Shown here in pieces: positions 38,036 to 59,959 of a stretch of DNA of 64,000 nt. Origin of the DNA: Nematostella vectensis. Lineage: Eukaryota > Cnidaria > Anthozoa > Actiniaria > Edwardsiidae. Both the position numbers and the translations under genes were made by a program. The stretch covers positions 12,226,887 to 12,290,886 of the forward strand of contig NC_064034.1 of assembly GCF_932526225.1 (NCBI RefSeq), in the 5' to 3' direction. Under the pieces are notes generated by a model, which worked only from the letters and a program-made list of their open reading frames with translations, ran no database searches and was not told the origin of the DNA. The first letter of the stretch is position 1. Each line of letters begins with the position of its first letter.

Positions 38036-41000
38036 TCATCTCTTGATATCATCCGCCTCCAGCGATATGATCTCAGCGGTTTCCGTCGTGTCGTGCGCAC
38101 TGTCTTCAGTATCCTCGTCTATTGTTTCCATGAATTGAGCCTTGGTGACAGTGCAGTCAGCGGTGGTTTCATCCGCGCCTGCGTCGCAGGGTACCATCTG
38201 TGTGTATTCGCAGTTTTCGGTGGTGAAGTAATCCTTGTAATTGCTGTTGCACTGACACGCGCGCCCGACTACATGGTGGAAAACCTCTGAAACTTTAGAA
38301 TACACGATCTTTTGAAAGCTTATAGATCAAGTTAGGAATGAGCTTCAATTCCGTTCATTCTAGTTTGTAGCTCTGAAGTAAGGTCCACTATATAGCTAGT
38401 GTCTAGACCGTCTACCTTTGAAGAGGGGTAACTTTTAACTAGCTTCCAGATCGTATTACCTCTGGACAAAGATCCCCCTAATTGTAGTGTCTATCGTCCA
38501 GTGATTAGGCTACCTTACCTCCGAAGAAAGATCCCCTAGTTGTAGTGTCTAGCCCAAGATTATCTTACCTTTGAAAAAAGATTCCCTAGTTGTAGTGTCT
38601 AGCCTAAGATGATCTAACCTCTGAAGAAAGATTCTCTAGTTGTAGTGTCTAGCCCAAGATTATCTTACATCTGAAGAAAGATTCCCTAGTTGTAGTGTCT
38701 AGCCCAAGATTACCTTACCTCTGGAGAAAGGTCCCCTTGTTGAAGTGTCTATCGTCTATTGACTAGGCTACCTTACCTCAGGTCCCCAGTTAGTTGTAGT
38801 GTCTATCGTCTATTGATTAGGCTACCTTACCTCTGTAGAATGATTCCCTAGTTGTAGTGTCTAACCTATGGTTGCCTTACCTCTGAAGAAAGATTCCCTA
38901 GTTGTGGTGTCTAACCCATGGTTGCCTTACCTCTTAAGAAAGATTCCCTAGTTGTAGTTTTCTAACCCATGGTTGCCTTACCTCTTAAGAAAGATTCCCT
39001 AGTTGTAGTGTCTAACCCATGGTTGCCTTACCTCTTAAGAAAGATTTCCTAGTTGTAGTGTCTAACCTATGATTGCCTTACCTCTGAAGAAAGATTCCCT
39101 AGTTGTAGTGTTACCCATGGTTGCCTTACCTCTTAAGAAAGATTCCCTAGTTGTAGTGTCTAACCTATGGTTGCCTTACCTCTGAAGAAAGATTCCCTAG
39201 TTGTGGTGTCTAACCCATGGTTGCCTTACCTCTTAAGAAAGATTCCCTAGTTGTAGTTTTCTAACCCATGGTTGCCTTACCTCTTAAGAAAGATTCCCTA
39301 GTTGTAGTGTCTAACCCATGGTTGCCTTACCTCTTAAGGAAGATTCCCTAGTTGTAGTGTCTAACCTATGGTTGCCTTACCTCTGAAGAAAGATTCCCTA
39401 GTTGTAGTGTTACCCATGGTTGCCTTACCTCTTAAGAAAGATTCCCTAGTTGTAGTGTTACCCATGGTTGCCTTACCTCTTAAGAAAGATTCCCTAGTTG
39501 TAGTTTTCTAACCCATGGTTGCCTTACCTCTTAAGAAAGATTCCCTAGTTGTAGTGTCTAACCCATGGTTGCCTTACCTCTTAAGAAAGATTCCCTAGTT
39601 GTAGTGTCTAACCCATGGTTGCCTTACCTCTGAAGAAAGATTCCCTAGTTGTAGTGTCTAACCCATGGTGGCCTTACCTTTGAAGAAAGATTCCCTAGTT
39701 TAAGTGTCTAATCCATGGTTGCCTTACCTCTGTAGAAAGATTCCCTAGTTTTAGTGTCTAATCCATGGTTACCTTACCTCTGAGGAAAGATTACCTAGTT
39801 TTAGTGTCTAACCCATGGTTGCCTAACCTCTGGAGAAAGATTCCCTTAATTGCTGTGCGTACTGTCTTAGTGTCTATCCCATGGTTACCTGTGAGTGTAA
39901 TCCGTGACTTCGCTGCGGACCTGAGCACGAGGTAGTTAATAAGAGCAAAGACGCACACGATGAAGCCTATGACAAGGAAGGAGAGAGGGCCTTCCCTTGT
40001 GAATTCCTTCCCCACCAGCAGGGGGATCAGCATCTCACCACTAGCCGAACTCACGATCAGAATACTTGTAATGGAACCTACAGAATTGTCAAAACATCAT
40101 TGTGGATCAATGAAAAGGATAATTATGGATCAGTAAAAAAGGATAAAAGGTTCATTATGGATTAAAAAGGATCAAAGACCAAAGGATCAATATGACTGTG
40201 TTGGGGTTATATTGGAAGCCCACAGTAAATTAATGATTTCCAATAGTTGGGAATCGATCACGCAGGACCTTAACCTTATCCCCCTTGATGAGCGGGAAGG
40301 GGAGGGAGGAAGTGTGGATTCTTTTTATCATTAGCTGCAGTGGTAGAGTTTTAATAGCGACACTGCATGCCGAACAGTCCGAATAGCTGGCCATACAGAA
40401 GCTGCATGGCCCCCTTCCTTTATGCAAATTGCTGGCGCATTTTAAAAATGTTAGGGGAGCTGCCACGCCCATACTGGTCATTTCCTTGTGATGTTTTAAA
40501 ATAATTGGAGGGGTAGTGCCCCAGGTACCCCACCTACTACGGCCCTGCTATTACAACACTATTTCAATCTCTCACCCGTTACGTCGATGCAGTGTTCTGC
40601 TAGTGTAAGTGTTGAGGGGAACACGCTGCTCATGAACAGTCCAAATGCGCTGCTCCCAATCCACAGGGACATCGGGTAGGGATGGCAATAGAACATGATG
40701 GACATAGAGACGAAGCAGCCGGTCTTTAAAGTAAAACAAAGCACATAGATTTAGAGGGGTGTAGCTTATTGATGAATGGGTGGTAGCAGATGATGCGCAG
40801 GGTGGTGGTGTTTGTAACATCAAACAGGTTAGTGCATATAGTGGATGGATGAAATCTTCGTCACTCTACTCACCAGATTAGCAAGCAGCATCTTATCTGG
40901 CTTAACGAACATCGACACAAATATAGAAATAAAACGTCCGACAGCAAACAAGCACTAGGAAAAAGACGAACAGAGAGCTGTGAGATAAAGCAATCTTGTG

Positions 41001-44000
41001 ATATATCTCGGCGACAAATTTAAAATCTTACCCAGAAAAGAGAAGTTAGATATGCACCATGACTTGGGGTAAAATGGACTTCGCTTTTTACGGCATAAGT
41101 GTACAGATAGCCCCCGTAAGCTCCCTGTAAACAGAAATCAAGCAGCCAACGTAAGGCAGCGCAAGCAAAAACATATAAAGGTTGAGAGGGAGGGGTATTA
41201 ATTCGTCCTCTGTACACAGAATTCAAAAGTTTAGTTACTCGAAATTAACTCGAATAATATCCCTGATGCTTTAGGTAAAAATGTATATTTTTGAGGTGTA
41301 AAACTAAAGGGATTGAAAAGTCGCTGCCCTAGCGACAGCGTTGTGCTCAAAGGTAAGGCGATTAAGAAATATGAGACGCCTTCGACTAGTTTGTGTTCTT
41401 AAGACGGTAAAGCAAGGAACAAAATTTCTCAACTTGTCTCCCACCCGACCAGACAAAACAATATTATGTTTTGCAAACTTATAAGCAGTGGTTAGTCAGT
41501 AACAATATCTTTTTTTTATCATTACCTGAAGTCCATCAAAGAAAAAGAGCAGAAGAGCAGACAGGAATGTCATCAGAGGGACCTTGGCGGACAAATCGCC
41601 AAATGACGACTTAAGGGGCGTCGTCTCCACTGGTCTAAAGATCTGTGAAAGCTCTTTATAGAAAATAAACCGCGAACAAATGTTAGACTTGTTAAGTATA
41701 AGTCTGATGTAATGATTTCCACAAGAAACACTGAGGTGCGGAAAGCACTTGAAAAGGGAAGCGCAAATCAAGATTCCTCGTGACTTTGTGTATTGGTATT
41801 ACGCCTCTGTTTTTTTCGGCGTCCTTTTCCGATTCAATTGGATAAAGTGGTCAATCACGTGTTTACCTTTGCCCTCAGTGTCAGCAGTCTGTCGACCTGT
41901 TAGCGCGATGTTCACCACTCGTCCAATGAACATCACGGGGGAATTGCGACGAACTTGTCTTTGCTTGAAGATCAGGTAGAATAATGCTGCCTGCACTGGG
42001 ATCTGTTGAGTATACACATAATTCTTGGTACATCATGAACAACACTATATCTCGCTTACATAGAACGTATTTTTTTTCTTATATTACTACCGTAGTCTCA
42101 TTGCTATTTCTTGATCGCTTCTTCTTGATTAGTGCCATATTACGTTACTCCTCAATACACTGCATTGCTAATTCTTATATGATGATCTCGGGTATGCAAT
42201 GTGCGCTAATTTTACCAATTTTGCTTGTTATATCTAGGAATTAAGACTTTGGAATCACCTAGTATACATCCCAGCAAATCTTTAAACTTTGTATTCATTT
42301 ATTAAAATCTAAAAGTTAAGCTTTTGATTCGTAGTCTAGGCACCCAAACCTAACCAAACTCTCACCTGAAGACTCGCCACCGACCAAAAAGCGTACTGTA
42401 CAAAGGACGGCGCATGCGCTTTGATGGAAGTCGTGAACTGCTGACCAGTTATGTTAAGCTGCGAGAAGTTGCCTCCGTGGACAATAAGCTCCTCGAGTAG
42501 ATCCTCAACCAGAGTCGAGTTCTCCAGAGTCCAGCCAAAAATATTTTTCTTGAAGTGAACGCCTTTACAGGAATCGCGCAGAAAGGGCTCGGATATCACG
42601 GGGCTCATTAGTGCGCCCAGACCATAGAAGAAATGAAGAGCCTGAAAACAAAATAAGGAAGAATCATATGGATTATCAAGCCTGTAAGGAGGCATAACAT
42701 ATGGATTATTCTTTAGTAAGCCTGTATGGATATTGCCAAATAACGCTCTATTGCTTTTCGTAGGTGTGTTGTATGTAAAGCATACATCGGAGATATATCA
42801 GCAATTAGTGTTCAGATAAAGTTTATGTATGCTTGTATATTGTTCTTTTTCAAAATTACTAAAAACAATTGAACAAAAAGTCTGTCATTATTATTCATCA
42901 TTTGCTTTTTAAGGTCCATTATGGAGCATGCGTCGTAGAGGACCCAGGGCAAAGAATTGTACCCAGATGTGCTGATCGCGGAATCCTGGGCTCCAGAGGA
43001 TGCTTCGGTATGGTTGAAAGGGACAAATTTGATGGATTAGTGACGATCATATGTTTACCTGTAATCGCGGTGCTACCTGAAAAACAATAGGGATACAAAA
43101 TTATCAGTCAACGCAAGCACTTTTCCCCTGCTAAACGAAGGGCACAGAATCCTAGAAATATAACCACGCACTTATTTCCTTTCAACCAGCAAGAAAAACG
43201 TAGTAGAAAATATAAAAAAATTAAATTCAGGAAGCTCATCAACCTTCTTGCACCCGGCCAACTGCGCCACCAGTTCTCCCCAAATCAAATGGCTCATTGG
43301 AAAAGTATTTTGAACATTGAACCCTCTTTAACCAGAGGCTGCAAGTAACAGTATCAGCGTGAACGTAGCTTATAGCTCAGTAGCGTGTACTAATGCGTGA
43401 AAATTCCCGCCAAGAAATATGTAATCGATACTTCCTAGCCCACTTAGTGGTTTTCACGTCGGAGCATTCTTTAAGATGATTATTTTTAAAGGATTCTAAA
43501 TAAAAATTCTATTCTTAATACCGATTAAGCATAAGAGGATATGTAGTGTACCTTACGTCCATGGATCTTGATGAGTACACTGTTAGCCACCGTATCGATA
43601 ATTCCCATATTCACCCCGAGAAATGCGAAGACGGAAAGCATGAGCTGGAACTGACTGCACAGCGGTATCACCGTCAGGCTGATGGCAACACATGCCACGC
43701 ACACAACCAAGATGATGTTACAGTCGTATCTATAAATGGGCACATTATGTCACGCATACAACCAAGATGGTGTTACAGCCGTATCTATAAATAGACGCAT
43801 TATGTCACGCACACAACCAAGATGATGTAACAGTCGTATCTATGATAGACACAATATGTCACGCACACAACCAAGATAATGTTACAGTCGTATCTATAAA
43901 TAAACACATTATGTCACGCCCATAACCAATATTGAGTTACAGTCGTTTCTGTAAATAGACACAATATGTCACGCACACAACTAAGATGATGTAATAGTCG

Positions 44001-45817
44001 TATCTATGAAGAGAGATATTATATCACGCACACAACCAAGATGATGTTACAGTCGTATTTATGAATAGACACATTATGTCACACACACAACTAAGATGAT
44101 TTTGCAGTTGAATCTATAAATAGACACATGTCACGCACACAACCAAGAAGGTGTTACATTCGTATCTATAAATAGACACAATATGTCACGCACACAACCA
44201 AGATGATGTTACAGTTGTATCTATAAATAGACCCAATATGTCACGCACACAACTAATATGATGTTACGGTCGTATCTATGAATAGACACATTATGTCACG
44301 CACACAACCAAAATGATGTTACAGTCGTATCTATGATCTATGATGTTACAATCGTAATTCATAAGTAGACATTTGTTCACGCGCACACTAAGGTGAGATA
44401 CATTATTTCTCGCTCGCAAAATTTGTGGTCTTGCAGTCGCCCCCATCTATGAATTAATCTATTTCTTGTAGAAGCTTAGAACGAGCAAGCGTGAATGCCT
44501 GCGGTAATTAGAGACCTTATTCATTTTTTTATTCGATTAAGTTTGCTTCATGGGTAATACAACAGTATAAGGTTACGATTTAGTATTAGCGTTCTTGGTC
44601 ATATAAATTTGTTGCAGCTATGCAACGAAATTGGACAAACTTGACATTTAGTTTAACCACATATTATATGAATTCGCTTTTTGATAGTCTAAATATTTGG
44701 AACAAAAAGTGTAGGCAAAAGCTTATTCCATCTGTTTTCCAGTTTCTTATCTTGTCTCTCATTATCCGCTCATACATTTGGTGTATTCGATTCCATCTCA
44801 TTCAGAAACCTTTCTTTTAATATTTCCCCAGTCGATTCTTAATTTTGTATCAAATTCAGTGGTTATTGTTAAAGGCATTATTGAAAAAAAAATGTCGGGA
44901 TTTTTTTTTTATTACCAGAAGAACGAAATGTGACATGTAAGCGTGGGGATTTTTATGAATCTCCTGTTTGTGGCTTTCGGAAATAGTATTGTGTAACTCA
45001 AGCAGTAGCACAAAATTTAAGGAAAATTCAAAATCCTGTTTTATCATAATCGATCCCGTCTACATGAATGCAGAGATTTTCTTACAAAAGAAGTTTGTTC
45101 CCCCAGTATGACAGCGTGTGTTTGTATCTTAAGCTTTCATTTGAAGATTGAACACGAAAATGGGAAACTTACACATTTATGACTACATTGTCCGAGTAAT
45201 TGTCAGGACCTCAGGGGTCCACCATACCCTTAGCTAAACGATGCATATATTTCCGCATATGAACTTTATTATAAAGAAGCTTGATTTTACTCTTAGTTTT
45301 TAGACATGAGGAAATAACGCCTGGCTCGAAACCACTTGATACTATCGCTAGACTTTCAGAAAGTGAAAATATTGGTCAGCGTGATAAATAAATAAAAAAC
45401 CTTCTTCCTACGCTACTTTGCATTAAAGTAGACAAGAATATGCGTCTTCTTCCTCGCTGTATTTTATATTTGATTCATTGCTTACCTGTCTGCCATAATA
45501 CCACTTATACTCGATCCAAAAAGTGCACTGAGTGCTTGCGAAAAGAAAATCCAGCCCATTGAATTAACGGGCCTTGAAGTTACGCATCCAAGCTCGAGTA
45601 GAGTCGGACCGATCACTGCGGCAGCCATTCCAAACGTCAGAAAAGCTCCGCAGTAACACAGTGTAGCTCTGGGGCTCCGCAAAAACTCTTCCTCATTTCT
45701 GAAATCACGCGAGTTTGTCTGTGTACTGGAAGCATAAGCCTTAGCGTTCCCTTTTTCCCGCTTGATCGTGGTCTCAAAAATGCTAGGGACTTCACCCTTG
45801 AAAAACTGGTCCAGCAT
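38036..45817 (-). CDS. MFSD4/NaGLT1-like major facilitator transporter A (11 exons)
   Basis: This is a 12-TM solute carrier of the major facilitator superfamily. The closest family I recognise is MFSD4 / Na+-dependent glucose transporter 1; the substrate is unknown. Minus-strand exons are 45817-45486, 43729-43552, 43076-43059, 42641-42366, 42002-41867, 41653-41526, 41124-41032, 40954-40874, 40723-40576, 40077-39889 and 38286-38036, giving 609 residues. All are GT-AG and in phase. TM1 carries FGMAAAVIGPTLLEL. The TM2-TM3 loop has the MFS motif-A core GIMADR, and its Arg codon is split by intron 1. TM4 contains GIIDTVANSVL, and TM5 starts ALHFFYGLGA. The TM5-TM6 loop has N-glycosylation sequons NST, NFS and NIT. 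The last exon encodes an ~80-residue tail that is Cys-containing and then acidic. Introns 1 and 10 contain minisatellites made from the adjacent splice sites. Confidence 0.92.
38380..39888 (-). repeat. 50-bp minisatellite made of splice-donor copies
   Basis: About 30 units of 50 bases fill most of intron 10 of transporter A, starting at the real donor (CACAG|GTAACCATGGG). Read on the transcribed strand, each unit starts GTAAGGCAACCATGGGTTAG and ends ...TTCAGAG or ...TTAAGAG. Every unit junction therefore recreates AGAG|GTAAGG, a closer match to donor consensus than the real AG|GTAACC. The leftmost units are degenerate. Confidence 0.93.
42931..43003. mobile_element. Degenerate foldback next to the micro-exon
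   Basis: CGTCGTAGAGGACCCAGGGC is mirrored imperfectly by CCTGGGCTCCAGAGGATG. This resembles the CCCAGGGCG foldback family. It lies 56 bases from the 18-nt micro-exon, in the intron after it. Confidence 0.5.
43059..43076 (-). other. 18-nt micro-exon of transporter A
   Basis: The exon GTAGCACCGCGATTACAG is flanked by tttttcag and gtaaac and encodes VAPRLQ. It joins HGRK from exon 2 to ALHFFYGLG at TM5 with both junctions in phase 0. Its partner in transporter B (VSPYLQ, 52865-52848) has the same length and place. Without it the protein stays in frame but loses the residues before TM5. Confidence 0.9.
43730..44345 (-). repeat. 55-bp minisatellite made of acceptor plus exon start
   Basis: About eleven units extend upstream from exon 2 of transporter A. 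The unit on the transcribed strand carries the acceptor CTATTTATAG and the first ~35 bases of the exon (ATACGACTGTAACATCATCT, then TGGTTGTGTGCGTG), followed by ACATAATGTGT. Several copies keep an intact AG and so are potential decoy acceptors. Confidence 0.9.
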
Positions 45818-45835
45818 CTTGAACGTTTGAGGTGT

Positions 45836-45930
45836 TTAAGAGTATGTTAACTTAGACGAGGAAGTTGCTGACGACCTATCATCGCTCATGGTGTGAGGTA
45901 TTTGAGCTCAGAAATCTTCGTCGCCGCCAT
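45836..45930 (-). other. Two overlapping upstream ORFs in the transporter A leader
   Basis: uORF1 starts at 45930 (AATAATGGCG, good context) and encodes MAATKISELKYLTP. Its TGA overlaps the ATG of uORF2 in ATGA at 45889-45886. uORF2 encodes MSDDRSSATSSSKLTYS and stops at 45836, 19 bases before the main ATG at 45817. AATGGCGGC also resembles a YY1-type promoter element. Whether both lie in the mRNA depends on the unknown start site. Confidence 0.5.
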
Positions 45931-47510
45931 TATTTTCCCCGTGAGTTTCCCGGCAAATGCGGCTTGTGACGTCACAGGTCTTTACTCTTAACGTACATCC
46001 TAGTCGTTATTTTATAGGTCCTTTTCTTACTGGTTAAAACTACTATTCTGTCTAACTTCTGCTCATTTGAATATTCTCCCAAATCAGTTCCCTTATCATT
46101 TTCTCTTATTATGTCCTGTTAATGTTGATTATTTCGGTGGCAACTTCGGCGAATGGAGCGCCCGATTTTGTCTCGGGTTATTAAAGATTTAAATCCAAAC
46201 ACTTTCCATAAAAGTCTTATCCACAAATGAAAACAGTTTTTTCGTGTTTTTGCTGTGTACTTTCAAAAGGGCACGTTAAAGTTATTCTACCATTTTGAGT
46301 AGGGAATGAAACACTAATATTGTTTTTGAATGGAAGAAACTCATTCAATTGAAAGCTCTTTCTGGTTGATTAAGCCATAAAGCACCTGCCCCTCGAGACG
46401 TACAAATAAACACAAACATCTCCGCCATAGAAGGATGAATTCGATTCCATCTTTGTTTAGTACCCATCGCTTTTTTACCTGGAAATGTGAACTTTCTTTT
46501 ATTTTAGAAAACATCCAATTTTTTTCATGCATGGAGCAGAAATAAATTAGTGGCTATTTCTCCCTACATTATTATTTATAAATTTAGTTCCATTTTGTGA
46601 ATGAACTCGTTATTTATTAACGAGTTTCATTTGGTTCTTAATGAAACAGGTCATGTGTTCCAAATTCAAATTGTTCCAATCCATACAACTAAAAGTCTTT
46701 ATTAGAGCCCGGGTATGACGTCTGTGTATTCTTATTTACATCTCTATGGCGACACCAACTTTTGTCTGAGAAAGGAAGATACCCTTTGTTTCCGCCCACA
46801 TCCCAATATGATGATGATGGAGTTCGTCGTTGGTCGGGCTCTGAGATCTTTTAAACTTCGTATATGTTTTCGTATGTGTTTCGTATGTGCTTCGTATGTG
46901 TTTTTCTTCTTCAGCTCAAGCAAGATAAACTCAAACACATTTTGTTCTTATTATATTTTTTGTCAATGTTGCAAGACTTCATTTTTCTGATGAATGACCT
47001 CACAGGGGCACCTAACCGCATATAACTAAATTTCTAGTCTAGCCACACACTTCCCTCAAACAGTGATAAGACATCCTGAATAAGTCCAGGCAATTTAGAG
47101 ACAACTCCTTTATTAAAACTTCAATCTATACAAATCTTCTACGTTACCTACAGCCATCGTATACTACAAATAATTTATTTCTGCATTGTGATTATCCCAT
47201 TTTCCTTATCATTTTCTTGAAGAAGCTATCATTTTATAATTGTAAGTTACAGCCTAGTCCCAGGGCACCCTTCCAGGTACTGTGGCGTCACACTTCCGGC
47301 CTCTCAGCCACCACAGGAAGCTCGGACAGAACACCTAGACTTTAATATTTCCTATCTACACAAAGCACTGTCTATTATGTGTCACGCTAGAGGCATCACT
47401 TTGTCAATCAAGTATCACTTTGTCAATCAAGTACAATAAAGCAAGACACTATTGCTATCACGCTGGTTGTACTCGTCGTGAAAAGCCACGTGACGAATAC
47501 GTGATTTTGA

Positions 47511-56674
<9,164 letters not shown>

Positions 56675-58439
56675 ACCCTTGTTCAAGTCGTCTCAAAATG
56701 ATGAATTAAATCACACTGGACAGTTTTTCATTTGTGAGGCTGAGAATCTGTCTACTCCCTGGACGTATAATATCACAAATAAGATTTAGGCTGCAGGCGA
56801 TCTCCCATGTTTAACGGCCTCATGAGAAAGTAGCATTATCTAGGGATAAGCCATACTGAAGTCTCTAAGATCAGTAAATCAAAAAAGATCTAGTTTTTCT
56901 CAAGCAATAGGAGACGGCTTGAATTTTCTTGGAAGATGAAATCGTTGCATCTGTCCCTCCTGTTTGATATTTGTCCGGTAATTACTCTATGGGTATTGAC
57001 CATAGGATAACGCGCGCCGCATCAGCCAATCAACTTTCTCCTTATAGACGCAAACTTTACTATTACGATCAGTTAAAGAAATCACATAGCGCCCAGTACC
57101 TTTAATCTTTTTCTTTCAGGAACTACAGTTATCTTAAGACATGTACGTCAAACAGTTAAAAATCCTTTATAAATGAATAGCATTATTTCCGTGGTAGAAA
57201 TTTTCTCTGTGTGTGTCCTTCATATCATATTTATGTGTTTGCACTTTGCGTTTCGAAAAGGGGAGATATAATCGTTTCTGGGTTTACTGATTGCTGTCAT
57301 TATCTATTTCTTAATGACCAAAGTGTCCGTGACAGTTTTTCGCGTGTTCGCTGATTCCCACTCCTATTCGTTATTGCTCCTTCCACGCGCAGGTGAAGAT
57401 GTTGCGTTGGTCAAGGCGATATTGTATTTACGACAAGACATCAGTTACAGTGCTGTTTCTTTCTTTTTCGGGCTATAAGGGAGAAGTTCTAACAGCAGCA
57501 ATGTATCTTTTTCGTAAACTACTTAATGATATAAGAGCATTCGCAAATATTTATAACGTTTATATTGTATTTGTTTTTATCTTTCAACGGCACAACGAGT
57601 ATTGAAAACAGCATTCCGAATGAGCCAGAGTCGAATAATCAACGTTCTTTTCCTTCTTTTCTTCCTCTGTGTTGTTAGGATGGCCATTTGGTGATCGTTT
57701 CCACTTAGTAGATAGATTGTGCAATATTAGTATACTAACCAACCGTGAAAATGTCAATTTTTACATGCAGTTGTTATGCTTGACTTAAGATTTTGAGTTA
57801 TCGTCGGACAGATTGGGAAGTTATTATAACAATAACCCTAAAGCTCCAAAGGTATTCTTGTAAGTGGTCAAAGTTAAAAAACACGGTGTTTAATCTCTTG
57901 TCAGAGGTCAAGAATTTTTTCGTATTTATGAACAAATGTAAGTGCAAATATCAACAATACTGTTTGACCAGCCAAAATCGCACATGCATAAAAATGAGTT
58001 GTCGGTCTTGTGTTTTTATGTGCCGCTACAGCTTTTTTCCTTTTTTTCATCAAGTTGTAAAAAGGGAATATTTTAGGCAAATGCGGCTTGTATTGTTTGA
58101 TGAAGAGCCATATTTGCCATGTCTTTGTAGTGTTTTATTTGCCACAAGCCTTTGAAGAAATAACAATAGCAAATTTTGTTAATGAATAACTAATGATGTT
58201 AGAGAGAGTGTCGGGCGCCAACATGGATTCCATCACAGAGAAAATATAAACGAATACGAACGTTACCGCTTTTAATAATCCAAATCACCTTTAAAATATG
58301 GAGGCACGGCGCACGTATCCGCGTGGTAGAAACATCAAGAAACGCTGTATTCAAAATGAATGAGGGTTGAAATTGGATAATTGGAATGGGTTCGCCAAGA
58401 CGTTTTTAACCGCCCCTCTTAAAGTAATGACAAACCGTA
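56675..58439. promoter_or_regulatory. Divergent intergenic region between transporter B and first exon C
   Basis: Transporter B is transcribed leftward and the next first exon rightward, so this ~1.8 kb must hold both promoters. I could not assign a TATA box or start site. Frames at 57393-57605 and 57793-58155 are short, A+T-rich and unlike known proteins. Confidence 0.4.
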
Positions 58440-58744
58440 ATGGCTTTTACTCATCTCATAGGAGTGACTATTATACAAGATAAAAAGCCGCGAAGACGTT
58501 CAAAGGCTGGTAAAAGTGATGTCAAAGACTCCCCACGCGTGGAAAGCAAAAAGTCTTTCTTTCTCACGATTATGTGTTGCGGGTGTTTCTTCTCGTTTGG
58601 GACGACGATGGCAATTCTAGGGCCCACGCTGATAGAGTTAGGGCATTTAGTAGGACACGGGCTTGATATGATGAGCTGGCTCTTCTTCACTCAGGCCGCC
58701 TATGCGCTATTGGGGGCGATAATGGCGGGTATCATCTTAGACAG
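58440..58744 (+). CDS. MFSD4-like first exon C (TM1-TM2), orphan or alternative
   Basis: This encodes a basic N-terminus and then TM1 (FGTTMAILGPTLIEL) and TM2, ending GIILD plus AG before GTGAGG, phase 2. It is clearly homologous to exon 1 of transporters A and B. The Arg codon of motif A is left to be completed by the next exon, as in its relatives. I found no matching exon 2 before 61 kb. The first compatible acceptor is 62372, shared with first exon D. It may therefore be an alternative first exon of the gene at 61-64 kb, or the remnant of a truncated duplicate. Confidence 0.75.
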
Positions 58745-59484
58745 GTGAGGAACACCACCTGTGATTCAATCCTACGCTATTCAATTTCAAGGCTCTCAAT
58801 TTTTTGCCTTTTTCACAGTAATACCCCTGTCTTCTTTTATTGCGCTATCGCTAATGGATGATCCATTCGTTCGTGTCGGGGTTCCATAGTGTAACTGAAG
58901 TTTGTAATTTGTTTGTGATTACACACAAAACCTGTACTTTGGCCTGGGGCAATTTAGTTCCGTTTAGTTGCCATAGTTCTCGCCACGTGACACGATATAA
59001 TTGATAACCAAGAGCATTATGATCATGAAATGCTTAAGATCAATTTCACAAATATCAAGCTGACAGTTTTCATTATCATGTTCCTCTGCACGCATCTATA
59101 GCAGAACAGAAAAGATGCAATAAGGTTTCTTAAATCGGGTATCCTGTGGTGAAAAACGTAAGAGCTCCTGAACCACAGGAAGCCCTACCTCTCCCCCTCT
59201 CTCTTTTTCTTTAAAATGCGGAGTTGCCGATGGCGAAGGCTAGTTTATTATTGTTGTTCAGTATAAAATGTATCTAGTACTTGTGGTCTACGAGCTCTCA
59301 TGTTTGGGGCCCCGGATCGTCTTTGCCATAAGGCCTAGTTGTTGTAGTCGTAGTCGTTGTTGATGTAGTCGTTGTTATTAGATTTGACTTCAAAAAATAC
59401 TTGGCAACCATGAACTTAGCAAATCCAACCATGGTCTCCCTCCGCTGCTCCCTCGTTAGGCTAAAGCTGTAGATACATGCAGCT

Positions 59485-59959
59485 TACCTTATTACACTTA
59501 ATTTTCGCGACGTCAAAATTTTGCGATTTTGAGATGGCGATATTTAGTGACATTATTTTCACGATTTACCTAGTTTCGTAAAAATCAGATCACTTTATTT
59601 TTGCGATTTCGCGATTTTAGGATAATAAAATCAAGCAAAACAAGTGGAATTAAAATGTCCTGTAATCATCAAAACTGAAACAATTTCTAACAAAATGATG
59701 CGTGGGCTGAATTTAGATTCACAAAAATCTATAAATACATGCCCAACTCAACCCCTTAACGTACTATATGTATTTAGATGACTAAATAGACAAGGTGTTT
59801 CCATAAAACGGTCAATATTCCCTTCTTGTGTACTCACTGAATTTTTGACCACTCCAATTTTCGCGACATTTAATTTCGCGTCACTTTATTTTCGCAAATC
59901 TATTAAAATCGCGAAATTCGCTAAATTAAAGTGACGCGAAAATTAAGTGTAGTAAGGTA
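59485..59959. mobile_element. 475-bp MITE with TA-flanked inverted ends
   Basis: TACCTTATTACACTTAATTT plus TCGCG at the left is mirrored by CGCGAAAATTAAGTGTAGTA plus AGGTA at the right (one mismatch). The right half contains a second internal palindrome of TTTCGCG blocks. TA at each edge fits a Tc1/mariner-type target. It lies between first exons C and D and has no coding capacity. Confidence 0.78.

Noticed and set aside
47395-47434. Two adjacent copies of TATCACTTTGTCAATCAAG
   Set aside because: A single small tandem duplication with no further structure.
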